64,000 nt of DNA from contig NZ_LMVB01000001.1 in the NCBI RefSeq assembly GCF_001510645.1, positions 2,366,981-2,430,980 of the forward strand. The letters run 5' to 3'. The notes under the pieces were generated by a model. It saw nothing but the letters and a program-made list of their open reading frames with translations. It was not told the DNA's origin and did not search any database. Source of the stretch: Paenibacillus sp. FJAT-29882. Lineage in GTDB: Bacteria > Bacillota > Bacilli > Bacillales > DSM-1321. This document shows, one piece after another, positions 18,054-26,427 of this stretch. How positions within the stretch are numbered: position 1 is the stretch's first letter; each line of letters opens with the position of its first letter. A program made the translations under genes and the position numbers.

Positions 18054-19079
18054 TCATTTGTTTTTATAAGGTAGGTTTTCTAAATAAGTTCGCGCATCAT
18101 CAAATGTATCTACAGGTACAATCTTCATCTTTGTTTTAATATCCTTTGCAGCTACTAAGGCTTCACCGTAATTCGAATTTTGACTGCCTCGTTCGTTTGG
18201 TGCAAAGAAAATCCCCGCTCCACTTTTATCTGCAGCTACAATCTTTTGCTGAATCCCGCCAATTGGACCCACTGTTCCATCTTCAGACATTGTACCAGTT
18301 CCTGCAATTCGGTACCCTTTTGTAAGGTCACCTTTTGTCAGCTGATTATAAATTTCAAGTGAAAACATCAGTCCTGCGGAAGGTCCACCTATTTGCTCAC
18401 TATCAATTTTAATAGCTGGATTTGTGACGGGACTCTTATCATCTTCAAGCGAAATCCCGATTCCGATTTTTTCCGGTTGTTCCTTAAATGCCTTCAGCCT
18501 CATTTTAGCCGTTTGCTCTTTATTATTGCGAAGATAAACAATCTCAACCTCGTCGCCTTCTTTTTTTTCAGCAACGTATTCAATAAACTCCTGGGAAGAT
18601 CGGAACTTCAAGTGATCTACTTTAATAATCTGATCACCAGGATTTAATGCTTCTGCAGCAGGCATCCCTTCCATTATACCTAGCACATAAACCCCATGAT
18701 AATCAAAAGTTATCGATTTTCCTGCTTTTTTATATGCAACTTGAATCGCATGATTCTTTGATCCGTCCATCATATGCAGCTGCCTAAGATTATATTCTTC
18801 ATCACTTTCATTCTCTATACGAATATCCTTTTCAGCAAATAACTCCTGATAATCACTGAACTTTGCGATAGCATAAGAGTATATATTTGCTTTTCCCATT
18901 CTTATTGTAGTTAGCATAAAGCTACCTTCAGCCTTATCTCCACCCTCTACAGTAACAATCGGTTCAAGTTCCTGCGCCATGCCCGGTTTTGTTACATAGT
19001 AAGGTAAATAATAAAAGGTTGAACCGACAATCAGGACTAACGCTATAAGGAAAGAGCGAATATAAATTTTACGACTCAT
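18054..19079 (-). CDS. ylbL: Membrane-anchored PDZ-Lon (S16) protease YlbL (SepM-like)
   Basis: 341-aa secreted-side serine protease. One N-terminal membrane helix (about 8-28), a PDZ domain (about 125-195) and a Lon-type proteolytic domain with catalytic Ser234 in GGPSAGLMF and Lys279 in GGIQQKI. B. subtilis YlbL degrades the cell-division inhibitor YneA after DNA damage, and streptococcal SepM trims competence peptide. The same role here is inferred by orthology. Its start overlaps the end of ylbK by 11 bp. Confidence 0.92.
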   Translation of the reverse strand: MSRKIYIRSFLIALVLIVGSTFYYLPYYVTKPGMAQELEPIVTVEGGDKAEGSFMLTTIRMGKANIYSYAIAKFSDYQELFAEKDIRIENESDEEYNLRQLHMMDGSKNHAIQVAYKKAGKSITFDYHGVYVLGIMEGMPAAEALNPGDQIIKVDHLKFRSSQEFIEYVAEKKEGDEVEIVYLRNNKEQTAKMRLKAFKEQPEKIGIGISLEDDKSPVTNPAIKIDSEQIGGPSAGLMFSLEIYNQLTKGDLTKGYRIAGTGTMSEDGTVGPIGGIQQKIVAADKSGAGIFFAPNERGSQNSNYGEALVAAKDIKTKMKIVPVDTFDDARTYLENLPYKNK

Positions 19080-19866
19080 TATTGTGGGACTCCTTCCAAG
19101 TATGAATACATTGTTTAATTTTATCGATATTTAATCTAGCTTCTTCTTCTCCAATAGTAATTATTTCGTTTATATTTGTAAAAGATTTTGAATTATAATT
19201 TTCCACATGTGGCCGAATCATCACATCAGATGAAAGTTTTCTACTTTCAGTTAGCTCCATTTGTAAAATATCGAGACTTTGCATAATCACATCATAAATG
19301 GAGGTAATCTCTATTTCCTTTTTCACATTTGAAACATCAACAGCAATCACAAGATCTGCCCCCATGCTTCTCACGACCGATACCGGCACTCGATCAATGA
19401 CACCGCCATCTACTAATAACCGATCACCAATTTTTTCAGGGACAAAGATTCCTGGAATAGAAATACTGGCTCTAACAGCATCTGCTATAGGGCCACTTTG
19501 AAAAACAACCTTTTCTCCCTTTTTGATATCAGTGGCAACAATAGCAAGCGGAATATCCAATTCCTCAATCCTTTTATTATATGTAAATACTCGAATGAGC
19601 TCTTTCACCTTCTTCCCCGCGACAAACCCCATTTTAGGAACGGTAAAATCCAAATAATACTTTCTTTTGAACGCTTTAGATAACCGATATAACCGTTCTA
19701 TATCCGATCCTGCCGCGTAAAAAGATCCAACTAACGCCCCCATACTGCTGCCTGCAATCATATCAATCGAAATGCCCGCCTCTTTTAAAACCTTTATAAC
19801 TCCCAAATGAGCAAATCCTCGGGCTCCACCTGAACCAAGGGCCAGCCCGATTTTCGGTTCTCTCAA
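19069..19866 (-). CDS. ylbK: Patatin-like phospholipase/esterase YlbK
   Basis: 265-aa patatin-family hydrolase (RssA/NTE type). It has the oxyanion loop GSGGARG (11-17), nucleophile Ser41 in GSSMG, and catalytic aspartate Asp153 in VDGGV. I choose the TTG at 19866 (MREPKIGLALGSGG) because GAAAGGGGG lies eight bases upstream. An upstream in-frame TTG at 19893 has no site. Co-transcribed with ylbL. The lipid substrate is unknown. Confidence 0.88.
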   Translation of the reverse strand: MREPKIGLALGSGGARGFAHLGVIKVLKEAGISIDMIAGSSMGALVGSFYAAGSDIERLYRLSKAFKRKYYLDFTVPKMGFVAGKKVKELIRVFTYNKRIEELDIPLAIVATDIKKGEKVVFQSGPIADAVRASISIPGIFVPEKIGDRLLVDGGVIDRVPVSVVRSMGADLVIAVDVSNVKKEIEITSIYDVIMQSLDILQMELTESRKLSSDVMIRPHVENYNSKSFTNINEIITIGEEEARLNIDKIKQCIHTWKESHNNES

Positions 19867-20070
19867 AGTTAACTTCCCCCTTTCTTTGAACAATCTAGTT
19901 ATTTCAGACTTCTTATCAAAGTTATGGTCTTAATTGCGGGCTTATGTGCATATTGTGTATCTAGGTGGACAAGATTACTCTATCGTAATGAACAAATTTA
20001 CATATTATACCTATTTTATCATTTCTCTAAATAAGTGCATAGCATATTCCCTTTTAAGGAGGCTTGGATT

Positions 20071-21285
20071 TTGTTTAAAACAAAAATCAAAACAATCGTA
20101 TTAGCTGCCTCAGCAATTACTATGGCTATAGGTTTAATATCCTTTCCTGAAGATGCTTTTGAAGCGTCTATTAGAGGATTGAATATGTGGTGGGAAATCG
20201 TTTTTCCATCCTTGCTGCCATTTTTCATTATCTCGGAATTACTAATTGGGTTTGGGGTGGTTAAATTTATCGGTGTTATTCTCGAACCAGTAATGCGGCC
20301 TCTATTTAAAGTTCCAGGGGTTGGGGGATTCGTTTTGGCAATGGGTATGGCATCCGGATTTCCGTCTGGTGCCAAATATACGGCAAGAATGCGTCAAGAA
20401 AAGCAGCTCTCGAGAATTGAAGCGGAGCGGCTTGTGTCGTTTACTAATTATTCAAGTCCGTTGTTTATGTTTGGGGCCGTATCAGTCGGTTTTTTTCATA
20501 ATTCTAGTCTTGGCATTATGCTCGCGATTTCTCATTATTTAGGTAATATTTGCGTTGGGCTTATGATGAGATTTTACGGAAAAGATGAAGAGAAGTCGAA
20601 CTCTTATCATAAAAAGACATCTTCCATTAAGACTGCACTCCAGCAAATGCATCGGACCCGTATGAACGAAAAACGACCACTTGGTAAATTACTCGGCGAC
20701 GCTGTGCTTTCTTCCATCCACACTTTATTAATGATTGGTGGATTTATTATCTTATTCTCTGTAATCAATAAATTACTATTTCACATGAATATTACTACCT
20801 TCTTTGCACAAGGAGTTATCGCCATATTACATACACTTCATCTTCCAGAAGAATTGAGTATGGCATTCATTTCTGGTCTTTCCGAGATAACCATTGGTTC
20901 TCAAATGACAAGTGGTGTCGAAGAGGCAACTCTCATGCAGAAGGCAATTATTACAAGTTTTATTCTTGGCTTTAGCGGGTTTAGCATCCAAGCTCAAGTA
21001 GCGAGTATCCTAGCTGACACTGACATTCGTTTTTCACCGTTTTTCTTCGCTCGAATTGTTCATGGCTTCTTGGCTGCTGCTTTTACCTTTATTCTTTGGA
21101 AACCCATCTACGAAAAAATCGGCTTAAATGGACAGCCTTCGAACTCCAATCCCGTTTTTATGATGATTGACAATGGTATTGGCATTCATTTTTATGAAAA
21201 AATGATGGATTATGGTCCCTTAATTACACTTGCATTTTTGACACTCTATCTCATCATCGGAATTAAGAGAAACTTTGTACATTGA
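20071..21285 (+). CDS. ylbJ: Sporulation integral membrane protein YlbJ
   Basis: 404-aa polytopic membrane protein with about eight to ten helices. The nucleoside-transporter-gate type segments GMASGFPSGAKYTARMRQE (about 93-111) and SGLSEITIGSQMTSG (about 270-284) are conserved in the YlbJ/SpoVV family. In B. subtilis YlbJ (SpoVV) moves dipicolinic acid across the outer forespore membrane, so the same role is inferred. TTG at 20071 is taken as the start because AAGGAGG lies eight bases before it. GTG at 20035 lacks a site. Confidence 0.88.
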   Translation: MFKTKIKTIVLAASAITMAIGLISFPEDAFEASIRGLNMWWEIVFPSLLPFFIISELLIGFGVVKFIGVILEPVMRPLFKVPGVGGFVLAMGMASGFPSGAKYTARMRQEKQLSRIEAERLVSFTNYSSPLFMFGAVSVGFFHNSSLGIMLAISHYLGNICVGLMMRFYGKDEEKSNSYHKKTSSIKTALQQMHRTRMNEKRPLGKLLGDAVLSSIHTLLMIGGFIILFSVINKLLFHMNITTFFAQGVIAILHTLHLPEELSMAFISGLSEITIGSQMTSGVEEATLMQKAIITSFILGFSGFSIQAQVASILADTDIRFSPFFFARIVHGFLAAAFTFILWKPIYEKIGLNGQPSNSNPVFMMIDNGIGIHFYEKMMDYGPLITLAFLTLYLIIGIKRNFVH

Positions 21286-21344
21286 ATATGATCAGCGTCA
21301 TCTTATACCTAAAAAAAACTAACTATATTATGGAATTCCCCAGA

Positions 21345-21410
21345 TAAAAAATAGATGAACAAAAGCATTCTATCTCTTGCACAAAGAGGTTCGACGCTTT
21401 TTGTTCATCC
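21345..21410 (-). terminator. Terminator after coaD, probably bidirectional
   Basis: GATGAACAAAAAGC and GCTTTTGTTCATC make a 13-bp stem around a loop of about 35 bases, followed on the minus strand by ATTTTTTATC. It lies between the convergent ylbJ and coaD genes. Confidence 0.75.
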
Positions 21411-21416
21411 AAACTT

Positions 21417-21902
<486 letters not shown>

Positions 21903-22481
21903 TTACAATTCCTCCTGCTCACCACGGATATTTCTCCATCTAAATATTGAAACAGAAATGATTCCGTAGTTTTCATGTTTCCATTTAACTAAATCATTCA
22001 CGTTTTCAGGAAGCACAACATCATCGCCATGCTCACAGACAATAACACCTGATTCTTCAAGAATCTTTGCATCATGAATCATTTCAAGCAATTTCACTAA
22101 CTTTTGCTGCTTATAAGGAGGATCAAGCACTATCAGCGAAAAGGATAGACTACGTTTTATAATGGCCTTCAAGGCACGCTCAGCATCATTTTTATATACC
22201 TCTGAGCGATCTGTAAATCCACATGCTTCAAGGTTTGTTTTCACTGTTTGAAATGCTTGGTAATCGCGATCTACCAAAATGGCCTTATCCATACCCCTAC
22301 TTAACGCTTCAATCGCAAGTCCACCGCTTCCAGCAAACAAATCAAGTACCTGTCCGCCATCAAAATACGGTCCGATCATATTAAAAATAGATTCTTTTAC
22401 TTTATCTGTTGTGGGACGCGTCCCTGTCCCTGATACAGCTTTTAACGGTCTTCCCTTACATGTTCCAGAAACAACCCTCAT
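21903..22481 (-). CDS. rsmD: 16S rRNA m2G966 methyltransferase RsmD (YlbH)
   Basis: 192-aa SAM-dependent methyltransferase modifying G966 of 16S rRNA. MRVVSGTCKGRPLKAV at the N-terminus and RPTTDKVKESIFNMIGPYF are family signatures. SAM binding is in LDLFAGSGGLAIEALSRG (about 47-64), and the catalytic motif IV is DPPY (about 119-122). The ATG at 22481 has GGTGGAAG upstream and matches the family N-terminus. A TTG seven codons earlier is less likely. Confidence 0.93.
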   Translation of the reverse strand: MRVVSGTCKGRPLKAVSGTGTRPTTDKVKESIFNMIGPYFDGGQVLDLFAGSGGLAIEALSRGMDKAILVDRDYQAFQTVKTNLEACGFTDRSEVYKNDAERALKAIIKRSLSFSLIVLDPPYKQQKLVKLLEMIHDAKILEESGVIVCEHGDDVVLPENVNDLVKWKHENYGIISVSIFRWRNIRGEQEEL

Positions 22482-22595
22482 ATCTTCCACCACATTTTTC
22501 AACTAATTTCATTTCTCATTTATCCTATCATATTCAAAAATGTAAGCCAACACTTTACATAAAGAGCTCCAATTCTATTTCGCTCATATACCCAA

Positions 22596-22649
22596 ATAAA
22601 GTGAATCTTCAATCAGCAGGGGCCTTACTGCCCATTATTGCGAGATAAA
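22596..22649 (+). repeat. RepA repeat, copy 4
   Basis: 54-bp short-form RepA: ATAAAGTGAATCTTCAATCA, then TTACTGCCCATTATTGCGAG and ATAAA. It lies between rsmD and the csfG promoter. A second copy (22951-23005) lies on the other side of csfG in the same orientation. Confidence 0.75.
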
Positions 22650-22726
22650 GTAATACTTTTGTCTATACATATTATTAACAGTTAGAACGATATAACAAGT
22701 TAGGTGAAAAAAATTCTAATTCGTTT

Positions 22727-22755
22727 GAATAAGAAAGAGATATTTGGTGATAATA
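22727..22755 (+). promoter_or_regulatory. Forespore (sigma-F/sigma-G type) promoter of csfG
   Basis: GAATA at 22727-22731, 17 bases, then GATAATA at 22749-22755. The GGTGATAATA around the -10 matches 9 or 10 positions of the sigma-F -10 consensus as I recall it (GGnnAnAnTnT), and GAATA fits the sigma-G -35. No sigma-A hexamers are at this spacing. Confidence 0.65.
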
Positions 22756-22760
22756 AGAGT

Positions 22761-22912
22761 AACAACATCACTTTCGTAGGTGTTGTTGCCAACCGCGGAG
22801 AAGTCTTACATTTCCCCATAAGACCTTCCTCCGGTTTCTCCTCTCCCTTTGCCTTCTTCCTTTTATGAAGGAAATAGAAGGACCCTGCAGAGCATACTCT
22901 GCAGGTTTTTTT
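22761..22912 (+). ncRNA. csfG: CsfG-like sporulation small RNA
   Basis: In B. subtilis csfG is a forespore-expressed, spore-former-specific small RNA between ylbG and ylbH (rsmD). This locus has the same position, a forespore-type promoter just upstream, and a perfect 9-bp terminator stem CCTGCAGAG/CTCTGCAGG followed by seven T (22884-22912). The roughly 150-nt transcript has a 5' hairpin (CAACAtcACTTtcgtaGGTGTTGTTG region) and long pyrimidine-rich stretches (CCTTCCTCC, TTTCTCCTCTCCC). No ORF with an RBS is apparent. The call rests on position and architecture; I could not compare sequences. Confidence 0.7.
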
Positions 22913-22950
22913 AGGTTTTGTTCATTCAAACGAAGACTAACATCAGATTT

Positions 22951-23005
22951 ATAAAGTGAAACTTCCATCAGTGGAGGTCTTACTACCCGTTAAGAGTGGG
23001 ATAAA
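22951..23005 (+). repeat. RepA repeat, copy 5
   Basis: 55-bp short form: ATAAAGTGAAACTTCCATCA, then TTACTACCCGTTAAGAGTGG and GATAAA. TCCA/TGGA and CCC/GGG can pair inside it. It is downstream of the csfG terminator. The remainder of the gap to 23288 shows no feature. Confidence 0.75.
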
Positions 23006-23288
23006 GCAAAAGAACTATCACGTTCTAAAAGCAATACATACATTTCATATTTGTCATTTTTTTGCATCTAATCTATTATGACCCCTTCCTATTTTAAAAG
23101 GAATGTAATTTTAGTAAAATCCTCAAGCCTGTTTTCAAGAAAGAGTATATGTACTTAGAAGTTATATTGGAAGAAATCATCCTAGTTCTTGCACCCGCCC
23201 TTTTGCTCACGATTGTTTTTTGTTACTTTTACATACGCTTTTTAAAATGATAAAGTAATGATGATGAAAAGACGAAGGAGCGATTGAA

Positions 23289-23678
23289 TTGATACAACGA
23301 TTTATCGAGCTTGGAAGTGGTTATTCAGATCTATATGAATTACTAGAAATTGGAAAATCGAACAAACATAGAGTTGTCCATCTACTTGCACTACATACCG
23401 AATTGAACGATACACCCATCACCTCCCTTGTAATCGTTTTAAAGCCTACACAGCCTGGTGATTTCCAACCATTATATGTGTGCAGGGAAGGCATTCCAAA
23501 TCCAAATCATAAAGCGAATAAACGGTACGAACTTTTTTTTAATCTTGCTACTGAATTAAATAAATCAATCATCGAATTACAGGTAAAAAACTCCAAACAA
23601 TTCGCTGAAATCGGGCTATACTATCAGCATCTTATCGGGATTCTTCGCATGAACAGATACTTACCAGCTTTACAATGA
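23289..23678 (+). CDS. Conserved hypothetical protein of the ylbG-rsmD interval
   Basis: 129-aa soluble protein without a signal peptide or membrane helix. The start at 23289 (TTG, MIQRFIELGSGYSDLYELLE) has GAAGGAGCG at the right distance. It mixes beta-type segments (VVHLLALHTEL, ITSLVIVLKPTQ, FQPLYVCREGIP) with a helical C-terminus, as expected for a small alpha/beta fold. I do not recognise the family with confidence. Related Bacillaceae carry an unnamed gene here. It shares the terminator at 23749-23792 with ylbG. Confidence 0.7.
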   Translation: MIQRFIELGSGYSDLYELLEIGKSNKHRVVHLLALHTELNDTPITSLVIVLKPTQPGDFQPLYVCREGIPNPNHKANKRYELFFNLATELNKSIIELQVKNSKQFAEIGLYYQHLIGILRMNRYLPALQ

Positions 23679-23748
23679 TAAATGCTGATTCTTCAATAAG
23701 GACAGCAAATGCACCAAACTTATTTGAAAAACAAATACTTCATTCAAT

Positions 23749-23792
23749 AAAAAAAGAGCTGCTCATTTTATTATGAGCTGGCTCTTTTTTAG
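23749..23792. terminator. Bidirectional terminator between the hypothetical gene and ylbG
   Basis: AAAAAAGAGC...GCTCTTTTTT encloses an inner CTCAT/ATGAG stem. A- and T-runs on both sides suit both convergent genes. Confidence 0.85.
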
Positions 23793-24064
23793 ATTCCCAT
23801 TTTATAATCATATTCTTTCGCTTTGTCAGGCCTAGAGTTCTCAAATTCCATTTTCAAAAACGGCTTATAGGACACTTCCACTTTTTTCACAAATGAATAA
23901 CTATTCAATTTTTGAGACAATGTCTCGATTTCGTCCATATTGGTGTATATGACCACGTATTTCATCTTTTTAGAGACAAAGTGAATATTGCCAAACTTCC
24001 GAAGCATTTTAGCTTGTTTCAATGTATGTAAATATACAATAAGAGCTTGTCTTGTTCCAAACAT
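23789..24064 (-). CDS. ylbG: UPF0298 (DUF2129) protein YlbG
   Basis: 91-aa cytoplasmic protein of unknown function that is found next to ylbF in most Bacillaceae. It starts [20 protein letters not shown], with [19 protein letters not shown] (about 27-45) and a C-terminal [11 protein letters not shown], all typical of the family. The ATG follows AAAAGGAGC. The fold probably resembles a small ferredoxin-like alpha/beta unit (inference). The upstream gap 24065-24420 contains a terminator and a RepA copy. Confidence 0.9.
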   Translation of the reverse strand: MFGTRQALIVYLHTLKQAKMLRKFGNIHFVSKKMKYVVIYTNMDEIETLSQKLNSYSFVKKVEVSYKPFLKMEFENSRPDKAKEYDYKMGI

Positions 24065-24339
24065 CTTTATAATTGCTCCTTTTTTATTGACAGAATTCCA
24101 TCAATAGTAGTTTTATTAAAGAATAATTGAATAATGTGATTAATTTAATGTTTTAACAACGAATCAACCATTCATCCCCGATATGTTTCTCTAAATTACG
24201 AAAAATTCAAAATAAGTTTAGTTAAGTTTAGCATAGCGGTTCCTTTTTTTTCAACTATCTTTCTATAACGCCTTGGAGCTTGACGAAGTACGATTCGATA
24301 TGATTGCCACAACTAATTTCATTTAGTTTTATATTTAAT

Positions 24340-24369
24340 AAAAAAGGTCTGGACATCCAGACCTTTTTC
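24340..24369. terminator. Terminator between ylbF and ylbG
   Basis: AGGTCTGG/CCAGACCT (24345-24364) is an 8-bp perfect stem with a four-base loop, flanked by A- and T-runs. It terminates ylbF on the minus strand before ylbG. Confidence 0.88.
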
Positions 24370-24370
24370 T

Positions 24371-24424
24371 TTTATCCCGGTTTAACAGGCTGTAATACCT
24401 CCACTGATGGAAGTTTCACTTTAT
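24371..24424 (-). repeat. RepA repeat, copy 6, overlapping the ylbF stop codon
   Basis: Short-form RepA in minus orientation (TTTATCCCGGTTTAACAGGC to AAGTTTCACTTTAT). The terminal TTAT contains the ylbF stop codon (reverse complement TAA at 24423-24421), so the repeat supplies the gene's end. Confidence 0.75.
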
Positions 24425-24867
24425 GCCGAGCATCCACAGCTACCACCCGTACCACAACTGCCACCGCAGCTTGACCCTGATTCGAAAAATGGGCTTCCTG
24501 CAGGTACTTTTATAAAAGGAGACACAGCATGTCCTATCCTATGACTGATTTCATCCAATACAGCCTGTAATTCTGTTTCTGCTCTTTTGAAGGCAGCAAT
24601 AGAAGGATGGATGTCCATCTCCCGCTTGACCTGACGAATTTCTAAGTTTACACGCTTATAGTCAGGATGGTACTTTCCAAAGCGTTGCACTTCTTCAAAC
24701 AGGTCTTTTAAAGATGTAAACTTCCTTATCTTATCTTGAGCCCCTTGATCATGGCGCAAATTATATAAAAGCTCAAAATACTCTTGACCAATTTTCGATT
24801 CAATAACCATTTCAGCCAAGGCTTCTGCTTTTTGTAAAATACTGACTCTTTCCATAGTAGCAAGCAT
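24421..24867 (-). CDS. ylbF: YlbF/RicF, component of the RicAFT (Y) complex
   Basis: Helical protein that with RicA (YmcA) and RicT (YaaT) forms a complex controlling RNase Y, biofilm, competence and sporulation in B. subtilis. 148 aa, mostly alpha-helical (about 5-115). The C-terminal tail has four closely spaced cysteines (SSCGGSCGTGGSCGCSA). Cysteines there bind an Fe-S cluster in the B. subtilis complex. The ATG follows GGAGGTGAG. The TAA stop lies inside RepA copy 6, so translation ends within repeat sequence immediately after the cysteine tail. Confidence 0.92.
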   Translation of the reverse strand: MLATMERVSILQKAEALAEMVIESKIGQEYFELLYNLRHDQGAQDKIRKFTSLKDLFEEVQRFGKYHPDYKRVNLEIRQVKREMDIHPSIAAFKRAETELQAVLDEISHRIGHAVSPFIKVPAGSPFFESGSSCGGSCGTGGSCGCSA

Positions 24868-24971
24868 TAGATTCGCTCACCTCCACTACTATTTTATCAT
24901 GTATAGGATCTAGAAGCGACCTTCTTTTCTTAATTTTTTCAATATAATTCCATTGTCCAATTTCATTTCAC

Positions 24972-25355
24972 TCAGATTGTTGAACTTATATGTACCTTAA
25001 ATTGTTTAATAAGATCAACCTTCTTTCCGGTATTATGAATGACAAGCCTCATCTGATGAGGTCCAACTGGTATATCTTTTATAATAAAGGCAGCTGTATT
25101 TACTGCTTTTACTTTCTTGTCGTCCATATAAACATAAACAGTCGTCTGGTGCTTTTGATTATGATTTGAAAAAGAATAATCTTTTATATAGCATTCCACG
25201 AATACCGAATTTCCCTTAACGAAATAATTTACATTGAAAGGATCGCTGATTTCGTTCTTCGTTGCAGCCTTTGCTACATTTTCTGGCTCTGGAATCTTAT
25301 TACTACAAGCAGTCAACAAACTCCCAATGAGTAAAATAACTACAAAATATCGCAT
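24972..25355 (-). CDS. Small putative lipoprotein
   Basis: 127 aa. An N-terminal signal (MRYFVVILLIGSLLTACSNK) has a lipobox LTAC with the lipidated cysteine at 17. The mature part looks like an all-beta, immunoglobulin-like domain (VFVECYIKDYSF, TTVYVYMDDKKV, IPVGPHQMRLVIHNTG). RBS GGGAGGGC precedes the ATG. It lies between ylbE and ylbF, which have nothing between them in B. subtilis as I recall. I do not recognise the family. Confidence 0.75.
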   Translation of the reverse strand: MRYFVVILLIGSLLTACSNKIPEPENVAKAATKNEISDPFNVNYFVKGNSVFVECYIKDYSFSNHNQKHQTTVYVYMDDKKVKAVNTAAFIIKDIPVGPHQMRLVIHNTGKKVDLIKQFKVHISSTI

Positions 25356-25379
25356 GAAATAGCCCTCCCTTTGCTTTTA

Positions 25380-25571
25380 GCTTCTGCAACGGAGAGAGAT
25401 TTATCCCCTTTTCTACATATAACTTATGTTGAAGGTGTTTTCATCGCTTGAAACATATTCATCATCATCGAAGCAGCTTCTGCAACGGAGAGAGATTTAT
25501 CCCCTTTTCTATATATAACTTACGCTGAAGGTGTTTTCATCGCTTGAAACATATTCATCATCATCGAAGCA
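25380..25571. repeat. 96-bp tandem duplication of the ylbE 3' end
   Basis: 25380-25475 and 25476-25571 are direct repeats of 96 bp starting GCTTCTGCAACGGAGAGAGA and ending CATCATCATCGAAGCA, with only three mismatches noticed. The inner copy (25476-25571) contains the true ylbE C-terminus and stop. The outer copy is a dead duplicate of the last 17 codons plus trailer. The unit is 32 codons long. Confidence 0.9.
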
Positions 25572-25762
25572 AATTGAACTCCATCAGAAAACTTCGACAC
25601 TCGGTCTGGAATCGACTTCTTAAAGAAAAAAACTGCATCCGTATCTAATTTTTCAAGCAATTGGGGATTCCTCATTAATTTACGATACCAATATGGCTGC
25701 ATCCTTAACAATTTCAATAAATCTTCATTTTCTTTAATTACCTCATAAACGTCTTGACGCAT
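25520..25762 (-). CDS. ylbE: YlbE-like protein
   Basis: 80-aa helical protein of the YlbE family, unknown function, probably sporulation-associated by its pairing with ylbD. It begins MRQDVYEVIKENEDLLKLLR. The family core MQPYWYRKLMRNPQLLEKLD spans about 21-40. I use the ATG at 25762 because GGGGGAG lies seven bases before it. A longer frame extends upstream into ylbD. The last 17 codons lie inside a 96-bp tandem duplication, whose second copy follows the stop. Confidence 0.85.
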   Translation of the reverse strand: MRQDVYEVIKENEDLLKLLRMQPYWYRKLMRNPQLLEKLDTDAVFFFKKSIPDRVSKFSDGVQFASMMMNMFQAMKTPSA

Positions 25763-25781
25763 CAAGATCTCCCCCTTTTTA

Positions 25782-26189
25782 TCAGTCTTTTTTAAACTCA
25801 AATGGATTTTTGCGTGTTTCTATTTTTTTCGGCTCTACTTTTACAGACTGATCTCCTTGAAAGGAAGTGAGAATGCCTTGGATGGCTCCCAAAGCTTGGT
25901 TGGCATTTGAAATATATTGTTGAACTTGTGCAATATCCATGTTTTTAAATGTATTTACAAGTGTACTAACTATATCCCCTGTATCCGTTTCTTTTGTTTC
26001 CTCCACTGGTTGATCTTTTTTCTCTTCCATATATGTGATCCATTTCTCATGAGAGCCACCTAATAAATACCATTCTTCAAACAGCTGCTGCCAAGAATAT
26101 TTTCCCGCCTTAACTTGATCTGTCAATCCAGGATGTGTTCGTACGAATTCCTTAAATTTATCAACGGATGGGCGTTTTCTCTTAACCAT
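25782..26189 (-). CDS. ylbD: Putative spore coat protein YlbD
   Basis: 135-aa soluble protein. The N-terminal helical region (PSVDKFKEFVRTHPGLTDQV) and WQQLFEEWYLLGGSHEKW (about 33-50) are the family signature. The C-terminal half is helical and lysine-rich at its end. In B. subtilis YlbD is annotated as a coat protein. It lies 19 bp upstream of ylbE in the same direction, so the two are likely co-transcribed. ATG follows GTGAGGTGAGG. Confidence 0.87.
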   Translation of the reverse strand: MVKRKRPSVDKFKEFVRTHPGLTDQVKAGKYSWQQLFEEWYLLGGSHEKWITYMEEKKDQPVEETKETDTGDIVSTLVNTFKNMDIAQVQQYISNANQALGAIQGILTSFQGDQSVKVEPKKIETRKNPFEFKKD

Positions 26190-26305
26190 TCTTCCTCACC
26201 TCACAATAAAGCATTAGCCTATTTTCAAATTATGCTGAACGAAAAAATATGTGCCTACTTAAACAAAACAATCTAGAGTTCATATAATATGAAGAACGTC
26301 ATACA

Positions 26306-26358
26306 ATAAAGTGAAACTTCAATCAGTGAGGGATTTACTACCCGTTAATGCGAGATAA
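26306..26358 (+). repeat. RepA repeat, copy 7 (cleanest short form)
   Basis: 53 bp: ATAAAGTGAAACTTCAATCA, GTGAGGGATTTACTACCCG, TTAATGCGAGATAAA. It lies in the ylbC-ylbD gap and is used here as the reference for the family. Confidence 0.78.
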
Positions 26359-26374
26359 AATCTTAGAGTATCCA

Positions 26375-26425
26375 AAAAAAAAGCGAGAAATAAAGTTATT
26401 CAAATAACTTTATTTCTCGCCTAAC
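26375..26425 (-). terminator. Terminator overlapping the 3' side of ylbC
   Basis: GCGAGAAATAAAGTTATT (from about 26381) pairs with AATAACTTTATTTCTCGC (to about 26419), an 18-bp perfect stem. On the minus strand it is followed by a T-run (complement of the A-run at 26372-26380). It ends ylbC transcripts and would work before ylbD. Confidence 0.8.
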
Positions 26426-26427
26426 CG

